Shown: positions 26,932-36,818, counted from the stretch's first letter. The stretch: DNA of 64,000 bases from Xanthocytophaga agilis (GCF_030068605.1 NZ_JASJOU010000007.1:248001-312000), one strand, 5' to 3'. Program-made: numbers and translations. Notes: generated by a model not told the origin, from the sequence alone.

Positions 26932-27126
26932 TTATCCATTCCCAAGTTTGACGAAATGAATGCGTCTACTTGGTAGAGGGATCAACAGGGCAAATGATAA
27001 AAATATTGCAGCGGTTATAATGGATATTAATCCTTTTATTCTGGAAGGATGACAGAAGAAAAGTAAGAGTAATATCCAGAAATAATAAACATTTCTAACA
27101 AATACATTTTGTATTAAGTCGCAGCT
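26932..27126 (-). pseudogene. Open frame of a small membrane protein without a start codon
   Basis: The minus strand is open for 64 codons and reads as two hydrophobic segments (VYYFWILLLLFFCH and GLISIITAAIFLSFALLIPL) with a basic end (PSRRIHFVKLGNG). There is no ATG, GTG or TTG in a sensible place. It could be the broken end of a membrane-protein gene or chance. The rest of the 26929-27327 gap holds only the sigma promoter. Confidence 0.25.
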
Positions 27127-27259
27127 TTACAACGAACTTTTTAATCTCACCTATATCTTTTATACTACAGTATACTGCAATTTACTATTTTTATAATACA
27201 AAATACCATATCATACCAATAATTCAATATTTACTATTGAATTTTCCCACAAATACCAA

Positions 27260-27290
27260 CTTGTCTTTTCTATAAATTATTCTATATTTG
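27260..27290 (+). promoter_or_regulatory. Bacteroidota-type promoter of the second ECF sigma gene
   Basis: TTG at 27261-27263, a 19-base spacer and TATATTTG at 27283-27290 fit the TTTG/TAnnTTTG consensus. The sigma ATG is 37 bases downstream. Confidence 0.65.
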
Positions 27291-27327
27291 GTAAAAAATT
27301 CTCCACTCTGCCTAATGCCTATCAAGC

Positions 27328-27915
27328 ATGATCAACCTGAAAAATCTTTCGGATGATGAGCTTACTATTTTAATGAAAAATGGAATAGAAGGCGCATTTG
27401 ATGAAATTTACAACCGTTATTGGGATAAACTTTTCTATGCAGCCTATCGAATGGTTAAATCAACTCAAGTTGCGGAGGAAATCACCCAGGACACCTTCAT
27501 GCTTGTCTGGACCAAAAGACAAACACTTGACATTCAATCGCTAAAACCCTATCTGGCGGCGATGCTCCGTTATGAAGTCTATCGGTATTTAGCCAAATCA
27601 AAACAAGCAGAACAAACCCAAAGTCTCATTCAACATACTGAGCCTAAGTCTGTATCTATAGAAGAAGAGATAGAAAACAAATTATTACTTGAAATCATTA
27701 CCAAACTCACCAATCAGCTTCCCGAAAAATGTCGGCTTGTGTTTCAATACAACAAACTACAGGACAAGCCCTTGGCTGATGTTTGTGAAGAGATGAAAAT
27801 TTCCCAAAAAACAGCCGAAGCACACCTGACTAAAGCATTAAAGGTGATACGAATCAATCTTAGTAATGCCATGCATATGCTCCTACAACTTATGCTCTTA
27901 CTGCTCTTCTCATAA
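27328..27915 (+). CDS. ECF RNA polymerase sigma factor (Bacteroidota FecI-like)
   Basis: 195 residues with region 2 (YNRYWDKLFYAAYRMVKSTQVAEEITQDTFMLVWTKRQTL) and region 4 (LPEKCRLVFQYNKLQDKPLADVCEEMKISQKTAEAHLTKALKVIRINL). The C-terminus ends in a hydrophobic stretch (AMHMLLQLMLLLLFS) typical of this Bacteroidota family. Its own promoter lies just upstream. With the following fecR, susC and susD genes it forms a standard nutrient-sensing uptake locus, where ligand uptake by SusC releases the sigma factor from FecR. Confidence 0.93.
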   Translation: MINLKNLSDDELTILMKNGIEGAFDEIYNRYWDKLFYAAYRMVKSTQVAEEITQDTFMLVWTKRQTLDIQSLKPYLAAMLRYEVYRYLAKSKQAEQTQSLIQHTEPKSVSIEEEIENKLLLEIITKLTNQLPEKCRLVFQYNKLQDKPLADVCEEMKISQKTAEAHLTKALKVIRINLSNAMHMLLQLMLLLLFS

Positions 27916-28103
27916 AATTTCCTTTCTACGATTTTAAAATTTCATCGTTAGAAAAGATCCAAGGTTGGCTTTACTAATTTAGTATCTGTTCTAGGAATAC
28001 AAACCATCGGTTTCAAGACACACTAATACACTCACTATCAACAACATTCGCCGCTAACACATCCAATCATTCAAAAAAATACTATTTTTTTGAATTTCTG
28101 ACT

Positions 28104-28110
28104 AAGGGGT
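28104..28110 (+). promoter_or_regulatory. AAGGGGT motif upstream of the second fecR
   Basis: A single GGGGT-type heptamer about 50 bases before the fecR start, resembling the repeated motif in front of the other fecR gene at 22.5 kb. Its function is unknown. Confidence 0.3.
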
Positions 28111-28161
28111 TTTCATTCTATTTCTACTCTAGAAGTGAAAAAGGGCAATACCCTATCCTTT

Positions 28162-29142
28162 ATGACAGAAGAATACATTCAACAACTCGCACAAAAGTTC
28201 CTGAATGGGACAGCCACAGAACAAGAAAAGCAGGTATTGCATGCATGGTATGATCATGAAACTAGTGAAGCAGAGGAGTCTGAAGCATTTCTGAATCAAA
28301 CAAGTGATGAATTAAAACAGCGTATTCACACCAAACTAAAAACAGCAGGAATGGGAACAGACACCCATTCTCCTGTAAAACGACTACCTGTTCGGTCTAT
28401 CAGAAAGCTTTCTCTTTGGTCAGGCATTGCGGCTGCTTTTGTTGTGGCCATATTCTGGTTTTCACAAGAGTTTACTCCTCGAGCAAAATCTACCACTAAG
28501 ATTATACAAGTCCCACTTGCCCAAACACAAAAGCTTAACTTATCTGATGGCTCTACTATCTGGCTCAATGCAGGGTCCAAACTCAGTTATCCTGATTCGT
28601 TTTCAGGTAAAACCCGGGAAGTTATTTTACTGGAAGGTCAAGCTTTCTTTGATATTGCTCACAGGACAGACAAACCCTTCATTGTTCACGCCAAAACACT
28701 GGACATTACTGTCTTTGGAACCAGCTTTGATGTAAAAGCATATGAAAAAGACGCTACAATAAAAGTGAGTGTCCGGACTGGAAAAGTAGGTGTGCAATTA
28801 CGTAAAAATCCCGAAAAGCCAGCACAGATAGTACTTCCTGCAGAGCAGGTAGTACTAGTTCACAATACTAATCACATGCAGGTTGTCCCCATCAGTAAGC
28901 CTGCCATAGCCCCCTGGAAAGAGAACCGACTGATATTTGAGGACGAGCCTTTGCCTGAAGTTTTTTTTGCACTTGAAAGAAAATATAAACAACATATTTT
29001 GATTAAAAACCCAGACTTGCTGACTGAAAAAATAACAATAACTCTTGATAATCAGCCTATGGAAGATGTATTGAAAGTACTCAGCTTTTCCAAAAAATTC
29101 AATTATTCACAAGTAAATGATACAACAATAGTCATCAAATAA
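28162..29142 (+). CDS. FecR-family anti-sigma factor
   Basis: 326 residues from ATG 28162 (MTEEYIQQLAQKFLNGTATEQEKQVLHAWYD). A GTG at 28135 could add nine residues but the ATG matches the family better. A membrane helix near residues 88-106 (LWSGIAAAFVVAIFWF) is followed by the FecR domain (LLEGQAFFDIAHRTDKPFIVHAKTLDITVFGTSFDVKAY) and a DUF4974 end (PLPEVFFALERKYKQHILI ... MEDVLKVLSFSKKFNYSQ). It should restrain the sigma factor encoded 246 bases upstream and be signalled by the STN domain of the SusC-like protein. Confidence 0.92.
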   Translation: MTEEYIQQLAQKFLNGTATEQEKQVLHAWYDHETSEAEESEAFLNQTSDELKQRIHTKLKTAGMGTDTHSPVKRLPVRSIRKLSLWSGIAAAFVVAIFWFSQEFTPRAKSTTKIIQVPLAQTQKLNLSDGSTIWLNAGSKLSYPDSFSGKTREVILLEGQAFFDIAHRTDKPFIVHAKTLDITVFGTSFDVKAYEKDATIKVSVRTGKVGVQLRKNPEKPAQIVLPAEQVVLVHNTNHMQVVPISKPAIAPWKENRLIFEDEPLPEVFFALERKYKQHILIKNPDLLTEKITITLDNQPMEDVLKVLSFSKKFNYSQVNDTTIVIK

Positions 29143-29194
29143 AGGAAAATAAAACCAAACGAGTCGGTTTTCAAGGAGAGCGGGCTCAAAAATT

Positions 29195-29219
29195 CCGGGA
29201 ACACGGCAAATGTCCCCGG
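29195..29219 (+). other. Hairpin in the susC leader
   Basis: CCGGGAACA and TGTCCCCGG form a 9-bp stem with one mismatch around a 7-base loop, between fecR and susC. It could be an attenuator or an mRNA-processing stem that adjusts SusC level relative to FecR. Confidence 0.4.
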
Positions 29220-29309
29220 TATATACTTTCCTACTGTTATTCAATGCTTCGAACCATCAATAGCAGACAGGAACCAGTTTAACAACTACGTATTAAACCT
29301 TAGACAAAT

Positions 29310-32300
29310 ATGGCAAATTATTACCATAAGGGCATTCCCTTGTTCAAAAAATGTATGCGCATTTCTACATTAATTCTGGGCGTGAGCTTACTAAGTAGTA
29401 CTTTCTTAATGGCAGATCCCTCCAGTGCTCAGCATGTCACGATGGATATAAGAGCAAACCGGGTACGGATGGTTTTCAAAGCTATTGAACAACAAACTGG
29501 CGTTACATTCGCTTTTGATGAAAAGCTGGTACGGAATTCTCCCCCAATCACACTGTATGCAAATCGCTTGCCCCTTGCGGATATCCTGCAAATGATCGAA
29601 AAGCAAACTACTCTTCAATTTCATCGGGAAGGCAATTTGATTGGGGTAACTGAAAAACTAAAAGAAGAACAGAGGCTAGAAACAGATGAACCACAGCCAT
29701 TGCAAAGAGTGGGCTGGACAGTAAAAGGAAAAGTTACCGATGATAAAGGAGAACCTCTACCCTCTGTCTCCGTTCGTGTCAAAGGTACCACCCAAGGTAC
29801 GCTAACCAATAGTGACGGAAGCTATAGTATTGAGGTAGAAGGAAGCGAAACAATACTGATTTACAGTTTCATTGGCTTTCTGGTAGAAGAAGTGATGGTA
29901 GGCACACGCACCACTATCGATTTACAGATGCAACCAGATATTTCCACACTCACAGAAGTAGTGGTAACGGGTTATGGCGCTCAACGCAAAAAAGACTTGA
30001 TTGGTGCTGTATCAGTGGTAGACGTAGACCAACTAAAACAAAGTACAGATGGACAGGTAACTAATCAATTACAAGGCAGAGCTTCTGGTGTAACAGTAGT
30101 TACGTCAGGACAACCGGGTGATGCTCCTCAGGTACGCATTCGGGGTCTGAATACATTCGGCAACAACAACCCACTGTATGTAGTGGATGGAGTTCCGACA
30201 ACCTCTATTGCTGACCTGAATACCAATGACATAGCCAGTATGCAAGTACTGAAAGATGCCGGATCTGCTTCTATTTATGGTTCACGGGCAGCTAACGGGG
30301 TTATTATCATCACTACCAAAAAAGGAAAAGATAAGGTAAAAGTAGTGTATAGTGCCTGGTTTGGTATACAGACACCACCCAAAGGCAATATCTGGAATAC
30401 CTTGACACCACAAGAACAGGCCCAGTTAAAATTTCAGGTACAAAAGAACTCTGGCTTACCTGTTGGAGATGATCAGTACGGTTACGGCTCAAGTCCGGTG
30501 CTGCCTGACTACATTCTACCAACCGGTGCAAAAGAAGGCGACCCTGGTACAAACCCTGACCTATATTATGTTAATCCCAATTATACCTCAGTAGATGACT
30601 TTAACACATTTAACCAGATTGTAAAAGCTAACAAGAGCGGTACAGACTGGTTTCATGAGATTTTTAAACCAGCACCGTCTACTAGTCACAACATTTCACT
30701 TAGTGGTGGGAGCGAACAGGGAAATTATTTATTTTCTTTAAATTACTTCAATCAGCAGGGAGCTCTGACCAATACCTACCTAAAGCGCTACACAATTCGT
30801 TCCAATAGTCAATACAATATTGGAAAACACATTCGAATTGGAGAAAACCTGGTATATACGATCTCTGACAACCCAAAATCCTCCACTTCCGATGCAGGCT
30901 CAGCTATTGGCTTTTCCTTTCGAATGCAACCCATTGTACCTGTATATGACATCATGGGTAATTATGCTGGAAGCCGTGCTGCAGGCATGGGAGATGCCTT
31001 TAATCCAGTAGCCATACGAGACAGGACACGCTATGACAAAGGTCTTGACAATCGTTTGTTTGGAAATATCTTTGCCGAAGTCGATATACTAAAAGACTTT
31101 ACACTACGCACCAGTTTTGGGGGAGAGAACTATTCAGGAAGATGGAATTCTTTTGCTTTCCCAACCTACGAAAACAAAGAAAATAGCAATACCAATACAT
31201 ATTCGGAAGGTTCTTATAGCGGATTTAACTGGACATGGACCAACTTGTTAACCTTCCACAAACTATTTGGAAAACACGAATTGACCGTTGTTGCGGGTAC
31301 AGAAGCCTATAATAACAAATACTGGGAAGTTGGAGGCAGCACACAAGGGTATTTCTCTTTTGATCCTAATTATGTAAATCTGAGTACTGGCTCTGGAACA
31401 CGAAGCAATTACAGCAGCCGTTCACTGGATGCTCTTTATTCGCTTATCAGTCGTGTAGATTATATCTATAATGACAAATATCTTTTGGGTGCCATTTTGA
31501 GACGTGATGGTTCTTCTAAGTTTATCAACCAACGATATGGTTATTTTCCTGCCGTAAGTGCAGGTTGGCGGATTTCCAAAGAAAATTTTATGGCAGGTGT
31601 TGCCTGGGTTAATGAGTTAAAGCTACGTGCTAATTACGGAGTAATGGGCAATCAGATTAATGTTGGTACCGGAAACGCCTTTACGACCTATAGTGCCAAT
31701 CGTAGAAGTTCTTACTATGACCTTGCCGGCACCAGTGGTAGTGGCGCATATGAAGGTTTTGAAAAAAGCCAGATAGGCAACCCTAATGCCATTTGGGAAA
31801 AAGATATTAGTACGAATATTGGCATTGACGCTTCTTTTTTTAACGGCCGCTTGGACATAAGTGCCGACTATTATGTAAAGGATATCAAAGACCTACTCTT
31901 TAATCCTTCTCTCATTGGTACAGCAGGCGGTGGCACAGTACCTTTTGTCAATATTGGACAAATGAAAAACAAGGGTATTGACCTACAAGTCAATTCCATC
32001 TTTGACATAGGTCATGACCTGAAATTAACGACAACGCTAACATTTACCAGTTATAACAATAAGATTGTCAAAGTAACTAACTCTACTAATTATTTTGATC
32101 TGGAAGGTCGCGATTTTGATGGTGCATCTATCGTACGAAATCAGGTTGGCAATTCTATCGGTCAGTTTTATGGATATAAAGTAATTGGATTCTGGAACTC
32201 TACCGAGGAAATTACAGCTGCCAATGCAGAGGCTGCCCAAAAAACCGGCAACCCCGATGCTATGTATCAGGATGGTGCCGCGCTGGGACGTTTCAGATAT

Positions 32301-32876
32301 GCCGACAATAACGGAGATGGCCAGATAACTGCAGCAGACCGCCAGATGCTTGGAAACCCCAATCCGGATTTTAGTTATGGTCTTAACCTGGCATTTACGT
32401 ATAAACAATGGGACTTGAGCACCTTTTTCTATGGAGTGCAGGGCAACCAGATATGGAATCAGACTCTGTGGTGGACCGATTTTAACTCCTCCCGTTCAGG
32501 GGCCAAAAGTAAAACCGCCTTATATGACTCGTGGACACCTGAAAATCATAACGCAAAAGCTCCTATCCAGGAAAACGCAAGTTCTTTTAGCACGATTAAC
32601 GTCCCTAATTCCTATTTTGTTGAGAATGGGTCCTATCTGCGTGCCAAAAACATACAATTGGGATATACCCTCTCTCCTACATTGTTGACCAAGTTAAAGA
32701 TACAGCAGTTGCGCTTTTATATACAGGCAACTAATTTATTCACCATAACCAACTACTCTGGTATTGACCCGGAAGTGAGCCGAAACACCAGTGGCAGCCA
32801 AATCATATTTGGTATTGATGAAGGATCTTACCCTTCTGCCAAACAGTACACAGTTGGCCTTAATCTCACTTTTTGA
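29310..32876 (+). CDS. SusC/RagA-family TonB-linked outer-membrane receptor
   Basis: 1188 residues. Signal peptide; STN domain (about 43-112, MDIRANRVRMVFKAIEQQTGVTFAFDEKLV); carboxypeptidase-regulatory-like domain (~135-205, VKGKVTDDKGEPLPSVSVRVKGT); TonB box/plug (TEVVVTGYGAQRKKDLIGAVSVV, VRIRGLNTFGNNNPLYVVDGVP, IYGSRAANGVIIITTKKG); then a 22-strand barrel ending in YTVGLNLTF. It imports oligomers, usually glycans or peptides, with the SusD lipoprotein as lid. The STN domain marks it as the signal-transducing type that works with the FecR upstream. Substrate unknown. Confidence 0.95.
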   Translation: MANYYHKGIPLFKKCMRISTLILGVSLLSSTFLMADPSSAQHVTMDIRANRVRMVFKAIEQQTGVTFAFDEKLVRNSPPITLYANRLPLADILQMIEKQTTLQFHREGNLIGVTEKLKEEQRLETDEPQPLQRVGWTVKGKVTDDKGEPLPSVSVRVKGTTQGTLTNSDGSYSIEVEGSETILIYSFIGFLVEEVMVGTRTTIDLQMQPDISTLTEVVVTGYGAQRKKDLIGAVSVVDVDQLKQSTDGQVTNQLQGRASGVTVVTSGQPGDAPQVRIRGLNTFGNNNPLYVVDGVPTTSIADLNTNDIASMQVLKDAGSASIYGSRAANGVIIITTKKGKDKVKVVYSAWFGIQTPPKGNIWNTLTPQEQAQLKFQVQKNSGLPVGDDQYGYGSSPVLPDYILPTGAKEGDPGTNPDLYYVNPNYTSVDDFNTFNQIVKANKSGTDWFHEIFKPAPSTSHNISLSGGSEQGNYLFSLNYFNQQGALTNTYLKRYTIRSNSQYNIGKHIRIGENLVYTISDNPKSSTSDAGSAIGFSFRMQPIVPVYDIMGNYAGSRAAGMGDAFNPVAIRDRTRYDKGLDNRLFGNIFAEVDILKDFTLRTSFGGENYSGRWNSFAFPTYENKENSNTNTYSEGSYSGFNWTWTNLLTFHKLFGKHELTVVAGTEAYNNKYWEVGGSTQGYFSFDPNYVNLSTGSGTRSNYSSRSLDALYSLISRVDYIYNDKYLLGAILRRDGSSKFINQRYGYFPAVSAGWRISKENFMAGVAWVNELKLRANYGVMGNQINVGTGNAFTTYSANRRSSYYDLAGTSGSGAYEGFEKSQIGNPNAIWEKDISTNIGIDASFFNGRLDISADYYVKDIKDLLFNPSLIGTAGGGTVPFVNIGQMKNKGIDLQVNSIFDIGHDLKLTTTLTFTSYNNKIVKVTNSTNYFDLEGRDFDGASIVRNQVGNSIGQFYGYKVIGFWNSTEEITAANAEAAQKTGNPDAMYQDGAALGRFRYADNNGDGQITAADRQMLGNPNPDFSYGLNLAFTYKQWDLSTFFYGVQGNQIWNQTLWWTDFNSSRSGAKSKTALYDSWTPENHNAKAPIQENASSFSTINVPNSYFVENGSYLRAKNIQLGYTLSPTLLTKLKIQQLRFYIQATNLFTITNYSGIDPEVSRNTSGSQIIFGIDEGSYPSAKQYTVGLNLTF

Positions 32877-32897
32877 TCACCGCTGAAGAACCTACAT

Positions 32898-34676
32898 ATG
32901 AAAAAGTTAACTAAATATATTGCTGCTCTTTCAGTAGTGAGTAGCTTGGTCGTTATGTCAAGTTGTAACGATAGCTTTTTAGATAAGCCTGTCCAGGGGG
33001 CATTGGGAGATCAGGTACTGGCCAATGCCAAAGGAATTGATGGTCTTTTGACAGGGGCTTATGGAGTACTGGATGGGCAAGGAGATTTTACAGGAGGTAA
33101 TGGATGGGAGTCTGCCCCTGACAACTGGATTTATGGCTCCATTACCGGAGGTGAAGCTCATAAAGGCAGTGATGGTGGAGACCAAACACCTATTACTGCT
33201 ATTGCAACTTTTGCAACGGGTGGAGATAATGGATTTTTCAATACAAAATGGAAGGCTTTGTATGAAGGCGTTTCCCGTGCTAATACTGTACTAAGGGTAT
33301 TGCCACTGGTAACAGATTTGTCTGATCAGGAAAAAACCAATACTGAAGCACAAGCTCGTTTTTTAAGAGGTCACTATTACTTTGAACTCAAGAAAATGTG
33401 GAATATGGTGCCTTGGATTGATGAAACTACAACGGATTTTAACCAGCCAAACGACAAAGATATATGGCCCATGATTGAAGCCGACTTCCAATTTGCATAC
33501 GAAAACTTACCTGAAACACAAACACTTGTGGGACGTGCGAATAAATGGGCCGCGGGTGCGTATTTGGGTAAAACGTACCTCTATGAGCAAAAATTTGCGG
33601 ATGCAGTGACCATATTTACGGCTGTCATCAACAATGGTGTTACCACCAATGGACTCAAATATGACCTTGTATCCTTTAAAGATAACTTTGATGCGGCTAC
33701 CAAAAATAATGCAGAATCTGTTTTTGCGATTCAGATGGTAGCCAATGATGGCACACTCGACATTACCAATGCCAACCAGGGAGGAATGCTTAATTTTCCT
33801 TATGGAGAAGGAGCGCCATTCAGTTGCTGCGGTTTTTTCCAGCCCTCACAAATGCTTGCCAATATGTACCGTACAGATGGAACCGGGTTACCTTATCTGA
33901 CTGATTACGATAGTCATCCTATCAAAAATGACATGAATCTATCTTCTTCTACACCCTTTACGCCAGATGCAGGCCCTCTAGATCCACGCATAGACTGGAC
34001 AATCGGACGCAGAGGAATTCCGTATCACGATTGGGGCTTGTTTCCAGGTAAAGATTGGGTACGTGATCAGGCATTTGCCGGACCTTATGCCCCTAAAAAG
34101 AATGTTCATCGTCAAAAGACACAGGACTTGTATGCCGATTTGAGCTCATGGGCACCCGGAAATGCGATTAACGTACTGATTATCCGTTTTGCAGATGTGT
34201 TATTGATGGCTGCCGAAGCTGAAGCAAATGCTGGAAGCCTGGTTAAAGCGGAAGAATATATAAATAGAATAAGAACCCGGGCTGCTGATAAAACGGGTTG
34301 GCTCTATACCTATATCGATGATGAGAATCCACTAACAGGTTATTCCACTACACCAGCAGCTAATTATCAAGTAAAACCCTATCCAGCAGGAACGTTAGCA
34401 GGGAAAGGTAAAGAAGATGTTTTGCAAGCCATTTACTATGAGCGTGGTATTGAGCTTGCCATGGAGGGACATCGCTTTTTTGATCTGGTCAGATGGGGCC
34501 AGGCCGGGCAGTCTCTCACAAACTATTTTGGTTATGAATCAAAAATAACAACAGACCTGTCAGGAGGAAAATATGTTAATGGCAAAAACAACTACTTTCC
34601 TATTCCTCAATATCAAATTGATTTGAGTGTGGTGAATGGAACAGCGCGATTAAAACAGAATCCGGGATACAATTAG
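32898..34676 (+). CDS. SusD/RagB-family nutrient-binding lipoprotein
   Basis: 592 residues. Signal peptide with lipobox (SSLVVMSSC), then the SusD N-terminal domain (NDSFLDKPVQGALGDQVLANAKGIDGLLTGAYGVLDG), TPR-like helices (RFLRGHYYFELKKMW, WAAGAYLGKTYLYEQKFADAVTIF) and the SusD C-terminal signature (VLLMAAEAEANAG ... IYYERGIELAMEGHRFFDLVRWG ... YFPIPQYQID). It caps the SusC barrel at the cell surface. The gene starts 21 bases after the susC stop and ends at a long hairpin. No glycan-degrading enzyme follows, so the nutrient cannot be deduced. Confidence 0.95.
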   Translation: MKKLTKYIAALSVVSSLVVMSSCNDSFLDKPVQGALGDQVLANAKGIDGLLTGAYGVLDGQGDFTGGNGWESAPDNWIYGSITGGEAHKGSDGGDQTPITAIATFATGGDNGFFNTKWKALYEGVSRANTVLRVLPLVTDLSDQEKTNTEAQARFLRGHYYFELKKMWNMVPWIDETTTDFNQPNDKDIWPMIEADFQFAYENLPETQTLVGRANKWAAGAYLGKTYLYEQKFADAVTIFTAVINNGVTTNGLKYDLVSFKDNFDAATKNNAESVFAIQMVANDGTLDITNANQGGMLNFPYGEGAPFSCCGFFQPSQMLANMYRTDGTGLPYLTDYDSHPIKNDMNLSSSTPFTPDAGPLDPRIDWTIGRRGIPYHDWGLFPGKDWVRDQAFAGPYAPKKNVHRQKTQDLYADLSSWAPGNAINVLIIRFADVLLMAAEAEANAGSLVKAEEYINRIRTRAADKTGWLYTYIDDENPLTGYSTTPAANYQVKPYPAGTLAGKGKEDVLQAIYYERGIELAMEGHRFFDLVRWGQAGQSLTNYFGYESKITTDLSGGKYVNGKNNYFPIPQYQIDLSVVNGTARLKQNPGYN

Positions 34677-34693
34677 GTTCTGAGTAACAAGAA

Positions 34694-34740
34694 TACGATG
34701 GAAACCTCTGTATCTAATAGATACAGAAGCTTCCATCGTA
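34694..34740. terminator. Terminator after susD
   Basis: A 10-bp outer stem (34694-34703 with 34731-34740) continues into an inner stem around an AAT loop. It separates susD from the convergent isomerase-like gene. Confidence 0.8.
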
Positions 34741-34752
34741 TTACTATCCTAA

Positions 34753-35709
34753 CTATACAGTTCCCCCTACTCTTTCCAGTAAAGCTTTTGTTTTACGGAT
34801 ACCTTCTTCCTCAGTTAATGTACTACCTTCATACTCAATCCCAACAATACCTTTAAAACCTGCCTGTTTCACAATTTTGAGCAATTTTGCATAATCCATA
34901 TCTTTCTCATTTCCCTTCTCATCAAAATTATAGGTCTTAGCACTTACACCTTTAGCAAAAGGCATCAACTCTTCTGTTCCTTTGTAACGATCATACGATT
35001 CGTCGCATCCAGCATGGTTAGCCTGCCATTTTAAACAGAAATTGCCAAAATCAGGTAATGTACCACAGTTCTTCATATTTACAGCCTTCATCACTTTAGA
35101 CAACCACTGCCCATCTGAAGAATAGCCCCCGTGATTTTCAACAATTACATTGATTTTAGACTTGGCAGCAAACTCTGACAGCCGTCCCAATCCATCTGTA
35201 GCGGCTTTCGCTACTTCATCAGCAGTACCTTCGCCAGCAGCATTCACACGAATAGTGGCACAACCCAGATATTTAGCTGCCTCTACCCATTTGTAGTGAT
35301 TTTCAACAGCCTGTTTCCGTTTGGCATCATCCAAATCCCCCAGATTACCTTCTGCGTCACACATAATCAGGTGGTTGCGTACACCATTGTCTTTACAGCG
35401 CATCAGTAGTTCTTTCAGATACGTCTGATTGGTGGCATTTTCCTTAAATGTGTGTGTACCATCAAAGAAACAGGTATTTACATACTCAACAATAGTAATT
35501 CCAAAGTCTTTTTTTGCTTTAACGGGAAAATCCAGGTTAGAAAGTTGTTTTCCAAAAATTGCTTTATGCAATGACCATTCTGCCAGAGATATCTCAAAAA
35601 ACATCTTTTTTGGAGATGCAGCAAATGCATCACCTAATACAGGTAAGAAAGCAGCCGCAGCCGAGGCTTGTCCCAACTGCTTCAGAAAATCACGACGATG
35701 TAGTGACAT
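34753..35709 (-). CDS. Tat-exported sugar phosphate isomerase/epimerase-like TIM barrel
   Basis: 318 residues. The start MSLHRRDFLKQLGQASAAAAFLPVL is a twin-arginine signal. The mature part has the xylose-isomerase-like TIM-barrel pattern (AP endonuclease 2 superfamily): LGCATIRVNAAGEG, INVIVENHGGYSSDG with the metal-ligand Glu, and FKGIVGIEYEGSTLTEEEG with a second Glu. Members isomerise or dehydrate sugars and related acids. Its position facing the SusC/D pair suggests, but does not prove, work on the same imported sugar. Confidence 0.88.
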   Translation of the reverse strand: MSLHRRDFLKQLGQASAAAAFLPVLGDAFAASPKKMFFEISLAEWSLHKAIFGKQLSNLDFPVKAKKDFGITIVEYVNTCFFDGTHTFKENATNQTYLKELLMRCKDNGVRNHLIMCDAEGNLGDLDDAKRKQAVENHYKWVEAAKYLGCATIRVNAAGEGTADEVAKAATDGLGRLSEFAAKSKINVIVENHGGYSSDGQWLSKVMKAVNMKNCGTLPDFGNFCLKWQANHAGCDESYDRYKGTEELMPFAKGVSAKTYNFDEKGNEKDMDYAKLLKIVKQAGFKGIVGIEYEGSTLTEEEGIRKTKALLERVGGTV

Positions 35710-36005
35710 AAGTGGTAAATAGTTAATAAGCGGAAAGAATAGGAAAGGGATTTACTTATGTAGTAGATTCCGACTTAAATATAGGACTATTTGGATTAAT
35801 ACCTGTACAAATTGGATTCACTTTTCTGTTTATTTTATACCTTATCTCCTTCACGCAATTTTACCTCTCTGCCAGTCTCCCTCATTCATAAACTTCTAGT
35901 GTAAAGGGTAGCCAAAAATAGTTATCCTTTTTTAAAGTAATTCTTTTATGTGCTACGTCTTCTCTTATATAAACCCTATTTATCTATTTCTAAACAACTA
36001 AGAAA

Positions 36006-36290
36006 ATGACTGCACAAATCTTTAAATCCATTTTGTTTGGTGCCTTGTTTGGAACTGCACTCTTTTTTATGCCGTTCTTTTTACTACGCATTGTATTATT
36101 CATTGTAATTATTGGCGCTCTTTTCCGACTCTTTGCCCGCAGACGGTTTGGACCATCTGGGCATCGCAGATCCTTTACCCATTTCACGGATCGTATTCGA
36201 AGTATGAGTGACGAGGAGTATACAGCATTTAAACAACGTTCTCAGGATCGTTGCGGGTTTTATCGTAGCAAACCTGCAGAAAGCATGTAA
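36006..36290 (+). CDS. Small membrane protein with basic C-terminal tail
   Basis: 94 residues: one or two hydrophobic helices (SILFGALFGTALFFMPFFLLRIVLFIVIIGALFRLF, about 8-43), then a very basic, polar tail (ARRRFGPSGHRR ... RIRSMSDEEYTAFKQRSQDRCG). No family recognised. It is followed 58 bases later by a His-rich exported protein on the same strand, and the two look co-transcribed. The combination recalls small metal- or envelope-stress gene pairs, but this is inference. Confidence 0.65.
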   Translation: MTAQIFKSILFGALFGTALFFMPFFLLRIVLFIVIIGALFRLFARRRFGPSGHRRSFTHFTDRIRSMSDEEYTAFKQRSQDRCGFYRSKPAESM

Positions 36291-36348
36291 AGCAGGCTCA
36301 CATCTGATAGATCAAACTATTCATTCACAGAAAAAAAAAGATATAACT

Positions 36349-36582
36349 ATGAAAAGAAGCACAAGATTTCTGATTGCCTTTACTGCAGCAGCCCTTACAT
36401 TCGGAACATTGCGGGCATTTGTAGGTCCAGCTCACTGGAACAGATGGCATAATCACCCCCATCATTGTTATGAAGATTCGCAAGAACATCATCACTGGCG
36501 AGACAACAAACATGGACATTCTTCTAATGCACAGGCTCCTGAAAACGACCGCAACGATCATCCGGATAGTTCCCGTCAGTAA
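36349..36582 (+). CDS. Small His-rich exported protein
   Basis: 77 residues from ATG 36349. An in-frame upstream start would extend it into the previous gene; ATG 36349 opens a proper signal peptide (MKRSTRFLIAFTAAALTFGTLRAF). The mature ~53 residues include 11 His and one Cys (HNHPHHCYED, EHHHWRDNKHGH), strongly suggesting binding of Cu, Zn or Ni in the periplasm. The family is not recognised. A terminator at 36697 follows. Confidence 0.7.
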   Translation: MKRSTRFLIAFTAAALTFGTLRAFVGPAHWNRWHNHPHHCYEDSQEHHHWRDNKHGHSSNAQAPENDRNDHPDSSRQ

Positions 36583-36696
36583 CAAGTCGTTACAATAAAA
36601 TTTTGGATTTTTTTTCCCAGATTCCAGTAAATAAAAATCCATTTGTAGACTTATTTACGTACATATAGTAATCGTAAATTAAAACATAGAGTAATT

Positions 36697-36733
36697 AAAA
36701 AAGAGCAGATATCCTTATCTGCTCTTTTTTTTA
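36697..36733 (+). terminator. Intrinsic terminator
   Basis: A perfect 15-bp stem (36697-36711 with 36716-36730) with a 4-base loop and following T-run. It ends the two-gene small-protein unit and separates it from the Cas2-like gene. Confidence 0.9.
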
Positions 36734-36818
36734 TACAGGCATATTTTTTTAATTGGAATAAAAACCGTCTCTCTATAATCTATAGCAATACAATCAGAAT
36801 CTCAATCTATACAAAACA

